Assembly (NCBI GenBank): GCA_000169355.1 | Contig: AAXX01000008.1 | Location: forward strand, 21,330 to 85,329 | DNA from: Flavobacteria bacterium BAL38 | GTDB taxonomy: Bacteria > Bacteroidota > Bacteroidia > Flavobacteriales > Flavobacteriaceae | Length of the DNA stretch: 64,000 nucleotides | Direction: 5' to 3' | In this document: positions 51,219-60,722 of the stretch, piece after piece | Layout: every line of letters starts with the position of its first letter | Numbering within the stretch: the first letter of the stretch is position 1 | Translations under genes and position numbers: made by a program | Notes under the pieces: generated by a model | The model's input: only the letters and a program-made list of their open reading frames with translations | The model's database searches: none | What the model was told of the DNA's origin: nothing

Positions 51219-52981
51219 ATGGAACAATTTATCGTATCAGCTCGTAAATACCGTCCTCAAACATTTAAAGATGTTGTAGGACAACAAGCTATTACCAATA
51301 CTTTGTTAAATGCTATTGAAACGAATCACTTAGCGCAAGCTTTATTATTTACAGGTCCAAGAGGTGTAGGAAAAACAACTTGCGCACGTATTTTAGCTCG
51401 AAAAATAAATCAGGAAGGTTATGATGATCCGTATGAAGATTTTTCATTTAATGTATTTGAATTAGATGCGGCTTCAAACAATGGTGTTGATGACATTAGA
51501 AGTATTATTGACCAAGTAAGGATACCTCCACAAACTGGAAAATATAAAGTTTATATTATAGACGAGGTGCACATGCTTTCTACATCGGCTTTTAATGCAT
51601 TCTTAAAAACATTAGAAGAACCACCTAAGCATGCTATTTTTATTTTAGCAACAACAGAAAAACATAAAATTATTCCAACAATTTTATCGCGTTGTCAAAT
51701 ATTTGATTTTAAAAGAATTACCATAAAAGATGCTAAAAATCATTTAGCTGAAATTGCAAATGAACAAGGTGTTACTTTTGAAGATGATGCCTTGCATATC
51801 ATTGCTCAAAAAGCAGATGGTGCAATGCGTGATGCTTTATCTATTTTTGACAGAGTAGTTTCGTATTGTGGTAAAAATTTAACCAGACAAGCGGTTACTG
51901 AAAACTTAAATGTTTTAGATTTTGAATATTATATTACCATAACCGATTTAATTTTAGAAAATAAAATCCCTGATTTACTTTTAGCTTATAATGATATATT
52001 ATCCAAAGGTTTTGATGGACATCATTTTATAGCCGGTTTAGCGTCTCATTTTAGAGATTTATTAGTGTGCAAAAATCCTGCAACTTTATCTTTATTAGAA
52101 GCAGGAGAACAAGCACAAAGTTTGTATGCTGCACAATCTCATAAAGCTATGCACGATTTCTTAATCAAAGGAATTGAATTAGCAAATGAGTGCGATTTAA
52201 AATTTAAAGTCAGTCAAAATCAACGACTTTTAGTTGAACTTTGTTTAATGCAATTAGCCTCTATCACTTTTGATGGAGAAAAAAAAAAGTAGCTAAATTA
52301 ATAATTCCAGCTACTTATTACAAGAACAACTCCTACTCTATTACTGAAGTTTCTGCAATTAAAACGCAAATTCCAACAGAGGAATCAAAACCTGTTGTAA
52401 TTACTGAAATGGTCATAAATGAACCAATAGTTGCTGAAATCACGCAAGTTCAAAATGAAGTTGTTGCTCCAATTATTCCGGAAATTTCAAAACCTAGTCT
52501 TCCTAATTTTAATCCAACAGGAACAAAAGTATCTGCCCTATCGCTAGCTAGTGTAAAAGCAAAAAAAGACTTAGAAGCCCAACAAAATCAGTACCAAAAA
52601 CACAAGGAAGAATTGCCTTCGGAAGTTTTTAATGAAACCGATATGTTATTGCAATGGAATAAATTTGCTCAAAAAATGACAGATGCAGGAAAACGTTTGT
52701 TAGCAACTTATATGCAAATGAACGATCCTACGTTAAATGGAACTACCATTACTTTAGAACTTCCTAATCAAAGCACAAAAGAAGAATTCTTAACTGGATG
52801 CCATGAATTAATTGGTTATTTAAGAGGTAAATTACACAATCACGATATTACGATCGAAGTAATTGTAAATGAAGCCACTGAAAACAAATATGCATTTACA
52901 CCACAAGAAAAATTTGAACGTTTAAAACAAATTAATCCAACAATCGAATTACTGAGAAAAACTTTTGATTTAGATGTTTAG
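51219..52981 (+). CDS. dnaX: DNA polymerase III gamma/tau subunit, read in two frames around an A10 tract
   Basis: The first frame (51219-52292, 357 codons) has the full clamp-loader ATPase: LFTGPRGVGKTTCARILARK (Walker A), VYIIDEVHMLSTSAFNAFLK (Walker B) and the sensor 1 phrase ATTEKHKIIPTILSRC. It covers domains I to III and ends at TAG just after ten A residues (52279-52288). Reading shifted by one base backwards at the A tract continues without stop for 230 codons through GTA 52289 to 52981, giving the tau C-terminus (MLLQWNKFAQKMTDAGKRLL and so on). Together they make about 587 residues, normal for tau. A stem of 8 bp (52287-52294 with 52309-52316) follows the tract. This is programmed frameshifting, transcriptional slippage or an indel; see the finding. 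Confidence 0.85.
52279..52316 (+). promoter_or_regulatory. Putative dnaX slippage signal: A10 and hairpin
   Basis: Ten A residues (52279-52288) are followed at once by AAGTAGCT / AGCTACTT (52287-52294 and 52309-52316) with a 14-base loop. The arm includes the last A's of the tract and the zero-frame TAG stop. A weak purine-rich GATGGAG lies just before the run. Confidence 0.6.
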
Positions 52982-53126
52982 TTTATAAAATTTTAAAATA
53001 AATAGTTCTATTTAAATCATTTTTAATTGATTTTTTTTAGAAACTATAAAAAACACTATCTTTATAATGATTATGGTTTGTTTTCAATTTAAATCTAAAA
53101 AAATCTATCTATAAATCTACCTATAA

Positions 53127-56102
53127 ATGAGGGAAAATCAATATAAGAATCTTCTACTAGATCAAACTCAAGACCTTATTTGGATGATTGACAATAACTT
53201 TCAATTAGTATATGCTAATAAAAGTTATTTAAAATTCATGAAAGAATTCACAGGAGAAGAAATGATTTTAAATAAATCTATTTGGATTGATGGATTAAGT
53301 GACGAATATATTCAAAAATGGGAAAACTATTACAGTAAATGTCTTAAAGGTGAATATTTCCAAATAGAAGAACAACTAAATCATTTTGAATCAAACAAAC
53401 CACTATACAATCAAATTACTATTGAACCACTAATTGGTGAAGATAATTTAATTTTTGGCGTTTCTTGCCAATCAAAAGATATAACAACCTTAGTTAATCA
53501 AAGAAATGAGAGCGAACAACGATACAATGCGTTAATTCACGAAGGTCATGATATGATTGCTATAATAAATCCAGATGGAAATTATAGCTATTGCAATCCT
53601 ACAACTACTTCAATACTTGGATTTGGGCCTGAAAAATTTATTGGTAAAAATATAAATGAATTTATTCATCCTGATGATATTAAAAAAATTACTACTGGTA
53701 TACAAAATGTAATTTCTGAATCTAAAGTTGTTTTAGATAGTATACGTTTTCAAAACTATAAGTTAGAATGGCGCTGTATGGAAATGATACTAACCAATAT
53801 GTTAGAAAATCCATACGTAAATGGTATTGTAATTAACTCAAGAGACATTACAGAAGAGAGAAAACTTAGAGAATTAAATCGTCAAGTTAGTGAAATTGCA
53901 AAAATAGGAAGTTGGGAAATAGACATTGTTAAAAAAACACTTTTTTGGTCCGAAATTGTACATGAATTACATGGCACAAATTCACAATCATTTGTACCTG
54001 ATTTAAAAATTTTATTAAATTTTTTCAGAAAAGATTTTCGCCAAATGGTAAAATCAAAAATAAAAAATTCTATAAAAACAGGAAAACCATTTGATTTTGA
54101 AGCTATTATAGTAAATAAAAATAATGAAGAACTATGGACTCGTGCTGTAGGTCATACCATATTTGAAAATGGAAAGTGTATTCGTGTTATTGGTGGTTTT
54201 CAAGATATTAACTTAAGGAAAAAAGCTGAAATTAAATTACATGAAAGCGAAAATAGATTTAAAACTATTTTAGAAGCTGAGCCAGAATGTATAAAATTGT
54301 TAGATAGAGAAGGTAAATTATTGATGATGAACCCTGCTGGATTAGAAATGATTGAGGCAGATAATGAAGCTATAATTTTGGGTAATCAAGTACATGAAAT
54401 TGTTTTACCAGAACATAGACCTGCATTCCTAACTTTAATAAAAGATGTATTAAAAGGTAAATCTCGAAAACTTATATTTGAAATTAAAGGATTAAAAGGA
54501 ACAAAACGTTGGCTAGAAACCCATGCAGTTCCTATGAGAAATGAATTGGGTGCTATTATTTCTATTTTAGCGGTTACTAGAGATATTACAGAACGTACTA
54601 CTATAGAAAAAGAAAAAAACAGTTTATTATTAACGCTTGAAAATAGCTTGAATGAAATTTATATTTTTGATGCAGAAACATATAAATATAGTTTTGTTAA
54701 TAAAGGTGCACTTCATAATTTAGGTTATTTAGAATCTGAAATAAAAACATTAACTCCTTTTGATATAAACTCAGATATTAAATTAGATTCTTTTAATGAA
54801 CTTGTATCTCCGTTACTTAAAGGTGAAAAAGAAAAAATTACACTTATAACAAATCATAAACGTAAAGATGGAAGTGTTTATCCTGTTGAAGTTCATTTAC
54901 AATTAGTTATTGAAGATAAAGCTAAACGTTTCTTGGCAAATATTCTTGATATTACTGAACGAAAAAAAAATAAGGAAATAATACTACTTTCAAATGAACG
55001 ATTTGAAAAAGTTACCGAAGCTACAAATGACGCTATTTGGGATTGGGACATTGTAAATCAAACAATTTATCGTTCAAAAGCTTTTGAGCGATTTTTTGGA
55101 AAAAAAGTTCCTGATAAAATAATAGATAATAGATTTTGGAATGATAATTTTCATCCAGATGATGTTGAAAATTTTAAAACCAGCCTTTCTGAAGCAGTTG
55201 CAGATCCTTCAATTACAAGATGGTGGCTAGAATTTAGAGTTATAAATAAGCAGAAAAAAGTCCTCTTTGTAATTGATAGAGGTATAATTATTAGAGATTC
55301 TAAAGGAAAAGCCATTCGAATGGTGGGCGCCATGACTGACATTACTGAGCAAAAACAAATGACTGTTGAATTAAGTGAATTAAATGAGGCGCTACAAAAA
55401 TATACAATTGAACTTGAGCGTTCTAATAAAGAATTAGAACAATTTGCATTTGTTGCTTCACATGATTTGCAAGAACCTTTACGAATGATTTCTAGCTTTA
55501 TGGAACTTTTTCTCCGTAGATATGGTCATGAAATTGATGAAAACGGAAAGAAATATATTCATTTAGCTACTGATGGTGCAAAAAGAATGAAACAACTTAT
55601 GCTTGATTTATTACAATATTCTAGAGCCAGTAGACCACAAGAAGGCAGAGAACAAATTGATTTAAAAGAAGTAATTATTGATTATAAACGGTTAAGACGA
55701 AAAGTTATTTCAGAAAAATCTGCTGCAATAACATTTAAAAATTTACCAACATTTATTACCTATAAAGCTGCAATTACGCAAATAATGCATTGTATATTAG
55801 ACAATGCTTTAAAATATTCTAAAGAAAATAGTCCATCAAAAATTGAAATTAATTGTCAAGAAAATGATCAAGAATGGATCTTTTCTATTAAAGATAATGG
55901 TATTGGAATCGATTCTCAATTTTATGAAAAAATATTTGTTATTTTTCAGCGTCTCCACAGTAAAGAAGCATATTCTGGAACTGGAATAGGTTTATCAGTT
56001 GCTAAAAGACATGTTGAGTTTTTAGGAGGTAAAATTTGGTTAGAATCAGTTGTTGGAGAAGGAAGTACATTTTACTTTACAATTCCTAAAACTAATAACT
56101 AG
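53127..56102 (+). CDS. Cytosolic histidine kinase with about six PAS domains
   Basis: 991 residues without membrane helices. Successive PAS/PAC units start at about 8, 130, 255, 375, 495 and 625 (for example LLDQTQDLIWMIDNNFQLVY, HEGHDMIAIINPDGNYSYCN, VTEATNDAIWDWDIVNQTIY). The HisKA helix pair has the phospho-accepting His779 in FVASHDLQEPLRMISSFMEL. The ATPase (about 885-988) shows the N-box ILDNALKYS, KDNGIGID, YSGTGIGLSVAKRHVEFLGG and GEGSTFYFTIP. This phytochrome-like kinase type passes phosphate to a separate response regulator, not in the window. The inputs (redox, light or small ligands) cannot be told. Confidence 0.88.
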   Translation: MRENQYKNLLLDQTQDLIWMIDNNFQLVYANKSYLKFMKEFTGEEMILNKSIWIDGLSDEYIQKWENYYSKCLKGEYFQIEEQLNHFESNKPLYNQITIEPLIGEDNLIFGVSCQSKDITTLVNQRNESEQRYNALIHEGHDMIAIINPDGNYSYCNPTTTSILGFGPEKFIGKNINEFIHPDDIKKITTGIQNVISESKVVLDSIRFQNYKLEWRCMEMILTNMLENPYVNGIVINSRDITEERKLRELNRQVSEIAKIGSWEIDIVKKTLFWSEIVHELHGTNSQSFVPDLKILLNFFRKDFRQMVKSKIKNSIKTGKPFDFEAIIVNKNNEELWTRAVGHTIFENGKCIRVIGGFQDINLRKKAEIKLHESENRFKTILEAEPECIKLLDREGKLLMMNPAGLEMIEADNEAIILGNQVHEIVLPEHRPAFLTLIKDVLKGKSRKLIFEIKGLKGTKRWLETHAVPMRNELGAIISILAVTRDITERTTIEKEKNSLLLTLENSLNEIYIFDAETYKYSFVNKGALHNLGYLESEIKTLTPFDINSDIKLDSFNELVSPLLKGEKEKITLITNHKRKDGSVYPVEVHLQLVIEDKAKRFLANILDITERKKNKEIILLSNERFEKVTEATNDAIWDWDIVNQTIYRSKAFERFFGKKVPDKIIDNRFWNDNFHPDDVENFKTSLSEAVADPSITRWWLEFRVINKQKKVLFVIDRGIIIRDSKGKAIRMVGAMTDITEQKQMTVELSELNEALQKYTIELERSNKELEQFAFVASHDLQEPLRMISSFMELFLRRYGHEIDENGKKYIHLATDGAKRMKQLMLDLLQYSRASRPQEGREQIDLKEVIIDYKRLRRKVISEKSAAITFKNLPTFITYKAAITQIMHCILDNALKYSKENSPSKIEINCQENDQEWIFSIKDNGIGIDSQFYEKIFVIFQRLHSKEAYSGTGIGLSVAKRHVEFLGGKIWLESVVGEGSTFYFTIPKTNN

Positions 56103-56114
56103 AATAAAAGTTAT

Positions 56115-56154
56115 AAAAGCAATGTATTAAATTTTACCATAATACATTGCTTTT
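56115..56154. terminator. Bidirectional terminator between the kinase and ppx
   Basis: Perfect 14-bp arms AAAAGCAATGTATT (56115-56128) and complement (56141-56154), 12-base loop, with A- and T-runs. The ppx stop codon lies inside it. Confidence 0.8.
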
Positions 56155-57017
56155 ACAATACCATCAGATAATCCAATTTTTGGTACATAAATATTTCGTG
56201 CTCCACTCCACTTCATTGCATTTAAATAAATACGCGTTGCAGGAATAATTACATCGGCACGGTCTGGATTTAAGCCTAAATCGGCTATACGTTGTTCGTA
56301 TGTCATGCTATTCAACTTTTGATATTGCGATTGCACATACATATAAGACAATGGTCTATCTTGATTTTTCTCAGATAATTTAAATAATTTATTAATGTTT
56401 CCACCAGAACCAATTAAAGTTATATTTTCAAAAGGTTCTGTATTTATTTTAATCCATTTTTCTATTTCTTGCCATACAATATCGGAAACCATATTATTTA
56501 ACAACCTAACCGTTCCGTTTTTAAAGGATTTAGAAGCAATTATTTTTCCTTCATGAAATAAAGAAAATTCAGTACTTCCTCCACCAACATCAACATATAA
56601 ATACGCTTTATCAGATGTAATAAATTGTTTTAAATCAGAAGCGGCAATAATAGCAGCTTCTTTTTTTCCGTCAATTATATCAATTTTTATATCTACCTTT
56701 TTCTTAATAATATCGGCAACTTCTTTACCATTATAGGCTTCCCTCATAGCAGATGTAGCACAAGCTTTATATTGTTCTACTTTGTGTACTTTCATTAATA
56801 GTTTAAAAGCCTTCATTGCATCAACCATTCGGTCAATATTTTCTTCAGAAATTTCACCCACTGTAAAAGCATCTTGTCCTAAACGAATTGGAACACGAAC
56901 TAAAGAGCTCTTATTAAACTGAGGTGGATGGCCTTCTTGCTCCACAATATTAGTTACTAACAACCTCATGGCATTAGATCCAATATCAATAGCAGCATAT
57001 TTTTTTATTGTAATCAT
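56127..57017 (-). CDS. Exopolyphosphatase/GppA-type phosphatase
   Basis: 296 residues of the ASKHA fold. KKYAAIDIGSNAMRLLVTNI is the phosphate-1 loop, YLYVDVGGGSTEFSLFHEGK the phosphate-2 loop and TLIGSGGNINKLFKL the adenosine-type loop. It removes terminal phosphate from polyphosphate or pppGpp. It lacks the C-terminal HD domain of long Ppx forms. The gene follows ppk1 by 12 bases, so synthesis and degradation of polyphosphate are encoded together. Confidence 0.88.
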   Translation of the reverse strand: MITIKKYAAIDIGSNAMRLLVTNIVEQEGHPPQFNKSSLVRVPIRLGQDAFTVGEISEENIDRMVDAMKAFKLLMKVHKVEQYKACATSAMREAYNGKEVADIIKKKVDIKIDIIDGKKEAAIIAASDLKQFITSDKAYLYVDVGGGSTEFSLFHEGKIIASKSFKNGTVRLLNNMVSDIVWQEIEKWIKINTEPFENITLIGSGGNINKLFKLSEKNQDRPLSYMYVQSQYQKLNSMTYEQRIADLGLNPDRADVIIPATRIYLNAMKWSGARNIYVPKIGLSDGIVKAMYYGKI

Positions 57018-57029
57018 TTAGTTATTTAA

Positions 57030-59126
57030 TTATTGCACGTCTTCTGCAATTACATCTAATTTATTTTGATAGAAATTGTACATTTCTTGTTGCGCTCTAA
57101 AAGGTTTATCATCATTACGTTTTCTGTAATTATTTAATAAATCGGCAGAATGAATACGTGCTTTTACATTAGCTTTCCAGCCTATTTCAAATGTTTCAAT
57201 TAACTCTTTTTTAATTTCTGAATCATAAATTGGGCAAGTTACTTCTACCCTAGAATCTAAATTTCGAGTCATAAAATCAGCCGAAGAAATAAACACATCC
57301 GGATTTCCATCATTTGCAAAAATATAAATACGAGAATGTTCTAAATAATTATCTACTATACTTATGGCTTCAATATTTTCGCTTATTCCTTTTAATCCAG
57401 GAATTAAACAACAAATACCTCTAATGACCAATTGAATTTTTACTCCAGCATTACTCGCTTCATACAATTTATCCGTCATTTTAAAATCGGATATACTGTT
57501 CATTTTCAATTTTATATAAGCTTCTTTTCCTAAAAGGGCATTTGATATTTCACGATCGATTAATTTATTAAATCGGCTACGCGTGTAATGAGGCGAAACG
57601 ATTAAATGTTTGTATCGATGTACTCTGTAATTTACATCAAAAAAATCAAATATTTTAGCCGCATCCTTTAAAATTTCATTGTTACTAGTAAATAATGTAA
57701 CATCGGTATATATTTTAGCCGAATTTTCATTGAAATTTCCAGTAGAAACCAATCCATATCGTTTTACTTTTCCTTCCTCTAAACGCTCTATAACGCAAAT
57801 TTTACTGTGAACTTTTAAGCCTTTTACTCCAAAAATTAATTCAATTCCTTCGGTTTGCATTTGTTCGGAATACGAAATATTACTTTCTTCATCAAAACGA
57901 GCCTGTAATTCTATTTGAACCGTTACTTTTTTTCCGTTTTTAGCAGCATTTATAAGCGAACTTACAATTTGAGAATTCTTTGCTAAACGATACAACGTAA
58001 TCTTAATAGAAACTACTTTAGGATCTAATGCGGCTTCTCGTAAAAACTTTATTATGTACGAAAAAGATTGATAAGGAGCGTAAAGCAAATAATCTTTCTT
58101 TTTAATTCTTTCTAAAATACTTCCTTCTAATGATAATCCGGGAACAGGCAACGGTAGATTTTCTTTGTACAATAAATCATAGCGCCCTAAATTTGGAAAA
58201 TTCATGTAATCTCTACGATTGTGATATCTTCCACCGGGAATAACACTATCTGAACTATCAATTCCCATCCCTTTTAAGAAGAAAGACAAGGTGTCATTTT
58301 CAATAGATTGATCGTAAACAAATCGAACTGGCTCACCTACTCTTCGTTCTTTAACCGAATTGGATATTTTTTCCATTAAACTTTTACTCAAATCGCTATC
58401 AAATTCTAACTGCGCATCGCGAGTAATTTTTATCATATGTGCCGATATGCTTTCGTAATCAAATATGTTAAATATATTATTTAAATTACAACGTATAACA
58501 TCATCTAAAAGAATAATATACTGCTTTCCTGAATTAGATGGAAGCACTACAAATCGATTCACGGTATTTGGAATTTCTACAACTGCATAACGAATTTCTT
58601 TTGACGAAAATGGAAAATTATTTTTTGATTTCATAACCAATTTAACTGCTAAATATCCCGAAGTATCTTTTAGCAATGGAAATTCATCTAAGTCATTAAG
58701 CATAATAGTTACAACTGCCGGACTTACATTTTGAATAAAGTAATCATGAATAAAAATTTCTTGTTCTTTAGTTACTTGTTTTTCATTAATAATGAAAATA
58801 TTTTCACTTTCTAACTTTTTTTCAATTTCACTTAAGATACGTAAACTTTCAGCTTGTTGTTCAATAACAATTTCTGTAATTTCTTTTAGTAATTGCTCCG
58901 CCGGAACACCCAGAATTTTTTCAGATTCTACTCTTTCAAAACTCATTCTACGAATTGCAGCATAACGAACTCTAAAAAATTCATCTAAATTATTTGAAAA
59001 AATTCCAAGAAATCGAAATCGATCTAATAATGGCACACTTTCATCGTTAGCTTCTTGAAGTACTCTTGCATTAAATGTTAACCAACTTTTTTCTCTATCA
59101 GTATAGTTATTTATGGTATTATTCAT
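57030..59126 (-). CDS. ppk1: Polyphosphate kinase 1
   Basis: 698 residues with the four-domain plan of PPK1. N-terminal DREKSWLTFNARVLQEANDE, head domain FSFRV-like FFRVRYAAIRRM, and two phospholipase-D-like halves: the autophosphorylated histidine is in KGLKVHSKICVIE and the second in NYLEHSRIYIFAN. It makes polyphosphate from ATP reversibly. It overlaps the sixA-like gene by 8 bases and precedes ppx by 12, so the three form an operon. Confidence 0.93.
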   Translation of the reverse strand: MNNTINNYTDREKSWLTFNARVLQEANDESVPLLDRFRFLGIFSNNLDEFFRVRYAAIRRMSFERVESEKILGVPAEQLLKEITEIVIEQQAESLRILSEIEKKLESENIFIINEKQVTKEQEIFIHDYFIQNVSPAVVTIMLNDLDEFPLLKDTSGYLAVKLVMKSKNNFPFSSKEIRYAVVEIPNTVNRFVVLPSNSGKQYIILLDDVIRCNLNNIFNIFDYESISAHMIKITRDAQLEFDSDLSKSLMEKISNSVKERRVGEPVRFVYDQSIENDTLSFFLKGMGIDSSDSVIPGGRYHNRRDYMNFPNLGRYDLLYKENLPLPVPGLSLEGSILERIKKKDYLLYAPYQSFSYIIKFLREAALDPKVVSIKITLYRLAKNSQIVSSLINAAKNGKKVTVQIELQARFDEESNISYSEQMQTEGIELIFGVKGLKVHSKICVIERLEEGKVKRYGLVSTGNFNENSAKIYTDVTLFTSNNEILKDAAKIFDFFDVNYRVHRYKHLIVSPHYTRSRFNKLIDREISNALLGKEAYIKLKMNSISDFKMTDKLYEASNAGVKIQLVIRGICCLIPGLKGISENIEAISIVDNYLEHSRIYIFANDGNPDVFISSADFMTRNLDSRVEVTCPIYDSEIKKELIETFEIGWKANVKARIHSADLLNNYRKRNDDKPFRAQQEMYNFYQNKLDVIAEDVQ

Positions 59127-59610
59127 TTTTAAAATGGCTTGGAAATAATGTTGCTATTGTTTTTCCTTTTCCTATATTTTGCCAATCTTCTGTGTTAAAT
59201 TGCATAGCAACTAAACCAGATGTTGGAACATTTTCTATATTAAGGTCCCCAAATTTATTAACAAAATTTGTAATAGCTTCATTATGTCCAAAAAGAATTA
59301 GATTATCATGTTCATTTTTACACTTTTTTATGATTTCGTGTAATTTTTTTTCGTCAAACGTATATAAATCCTCAGAAAAATAAATTGTTTCTATGGGTAT
59401 CGATAAGTATTGCGAAAAGATATAAGCCGTTTCTGTAGTTCGTTTTGCCTTACTACACCAAACAATATAAGAATTAGGCACAAGTGCTACTGATTTTGAA
59501 GCTATTAAATGTGCATCCTTTACTCCGCGTGCAGAAATTGAACGATTTATATCTTGCACAGGCACATCCCAACTTGACTTTGAATGTCTAATTAAAAATA
59601 AGTTTTTCAT
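59119..59610 (-). CDS. SixA-like histidine phosphatase
   Basis: 163 residues. The phosphoglycerate-mutase-like motif is FLIRHSKSSWDVPVQDINRS (RHS in place of RHG) with the second histidine in LILFGHNEAITNF. SixA in E. coli dephosphorylates His residues of phosphorelays. In Bacteroidota it often precedes ppk1, as here, where it overlaps it by 8 bases; the link to polyphosphate is unexplained. It is first in the operon. Confidence 0.85.
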   Translation of the reverse strand: MKNLFLIRHSKSSWDVPVQDINRSISARGVKDAHLIASKSVALVPNSYIVWCSKAKRTTETAYIFSQYLSIPIETIYFSEDLYTFDEKKLHEIIKKCKNEHDNLILFGHNEAITNFVNKFGDLNIENVPTSGLVAMQFNTEDWQNIGKGKTIATLFPSHFKNE

Positions 59611-59802
59611 AGCTCTTTGTTTAGAAACACTTAAATTAATGAATTTATTTTATCTAATCACCATATAATATTTTAAAATTGAATAATTAATCATTATTTC
59701 ATTTAATTAGTACATGGAATAAAGCTATAATTGATTTATTTACTATATTAGACAATTCAATTTATTCATATTAAAAAGATTTAGGCTAAAAATAAGAGTC
59801 AA

Positions 59803-60711
59803 ATGAAAACATCGGTAGTCTTAGTTTTTACATATTTTATAAGCTTTTTGTGCTATTCGCAGCAAGATTCTCAATACACACAATACATGTACAACACCTC
59901 TCTAGTAAACCCAGCTTATGCAGGAACTAGAGAAACATTATCTGCTTTTTTATTGTATAGAAATCAATGGGTGGGTTTAGATGGTGCTCCTGTTACTAAT
60001 AATTTTTCTGTGAATTCTCCTTTAGGAGATTCAAATTTAGGAATTGGTTTAAATTTTGTGAACGATAAAATTGGTCCGGTTACTGAAAATGAAATTTCGG
60101 TAGACCTAGCTTACCTGGTTCAGGTTTCAGAAAATTTCAAACTTTCTTTAGGTTTAAAAGGAACAGCTAATTTATTCAACTTAGATATTAATAAATTAAG
60201 AATTTACGACCCGCTTGATCCTCAATTTCAAAACGTTAAAACCGAATTTTCTCCAAATATTGGTGCCGGATTGTATTTATATTCAGATAAAACCTATTTT
60301 GGTTTATCTGTTCCTAGTTTTTTTGAATCTTTTAGATATAATGACAACAATATTGAAATAACAAAACAAAAAATGCATTTCTATTTCATTACTGGTCATG
60401 TATTTAAGCTTAGCGAAAGTGTCGATTTTAAACCCGCACTTTTATCTAAAATTGTTGAAGGCGCTCCGTTTCAAACCGATATTACCGCTAATTTTTTGTT
60501 TTTTAATAAACTTACGCTTGGTGGTGCTTATAGATGGAATGCTGCTTTTAGCGGTTTAGCCGGATTTCAAATTTCAGAATCATGGTTTATTGGATATGGT
60601 TATGACATGGAAACCACTCAACTCTCTAACTATAATTCTGGTTCACATGAACTATTTCTTAGATATGAATTTTCAAACAGAAGTCGAGTTTCTGCTCCAA
60701 GATTCTTTTAA
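59803..60711 (+). CDS. PorP/SprF-family type IX secretion outer-membrane protein
   Basis: 302 residues. Signal peptide KTSVVLVFTYFISFLCYSQ, then the family phrase QDSQYTQYMYNTSLVNPAYA followed by GTRETLS, and beta-barrel strands ending HELFLRYEFSN. In gliding bacteria PorP/SprF members attach specific adhesins or gliding proteins to the cell surface after T9SS export. The OmpA-family partner gene follows after 11 bases. Confidence 0.9.
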   Translation: MKTSVVLVFTYFISFLCYSQQDSQYTQYMYNTSLVNPAYAGTRETLSAFLLYRNQWVGLDGAPVTNNFSVNSPLGDSNLGIGLNFVNDKIGPVTENEISVDLAYLVQVSENFKLSLGLKGTANLFNLDINKLRIYDPLDPQFQNVKTEFSPNIGAGLYLYSDKTYFGLSVPSFFESFRYNDNNIEITKQKMHFYFITGHVFKLSESVDFKPALLSKIVEGAPFQTDITANFLFFNKLTLGGAYRWNAAFSGLAGFQISESWFIGYGYDMETTQLSNYNSGSHELFLRYEFSNRSRVSAPRFF

Positions 60712-60722
60712 ACGGTAAGAAT

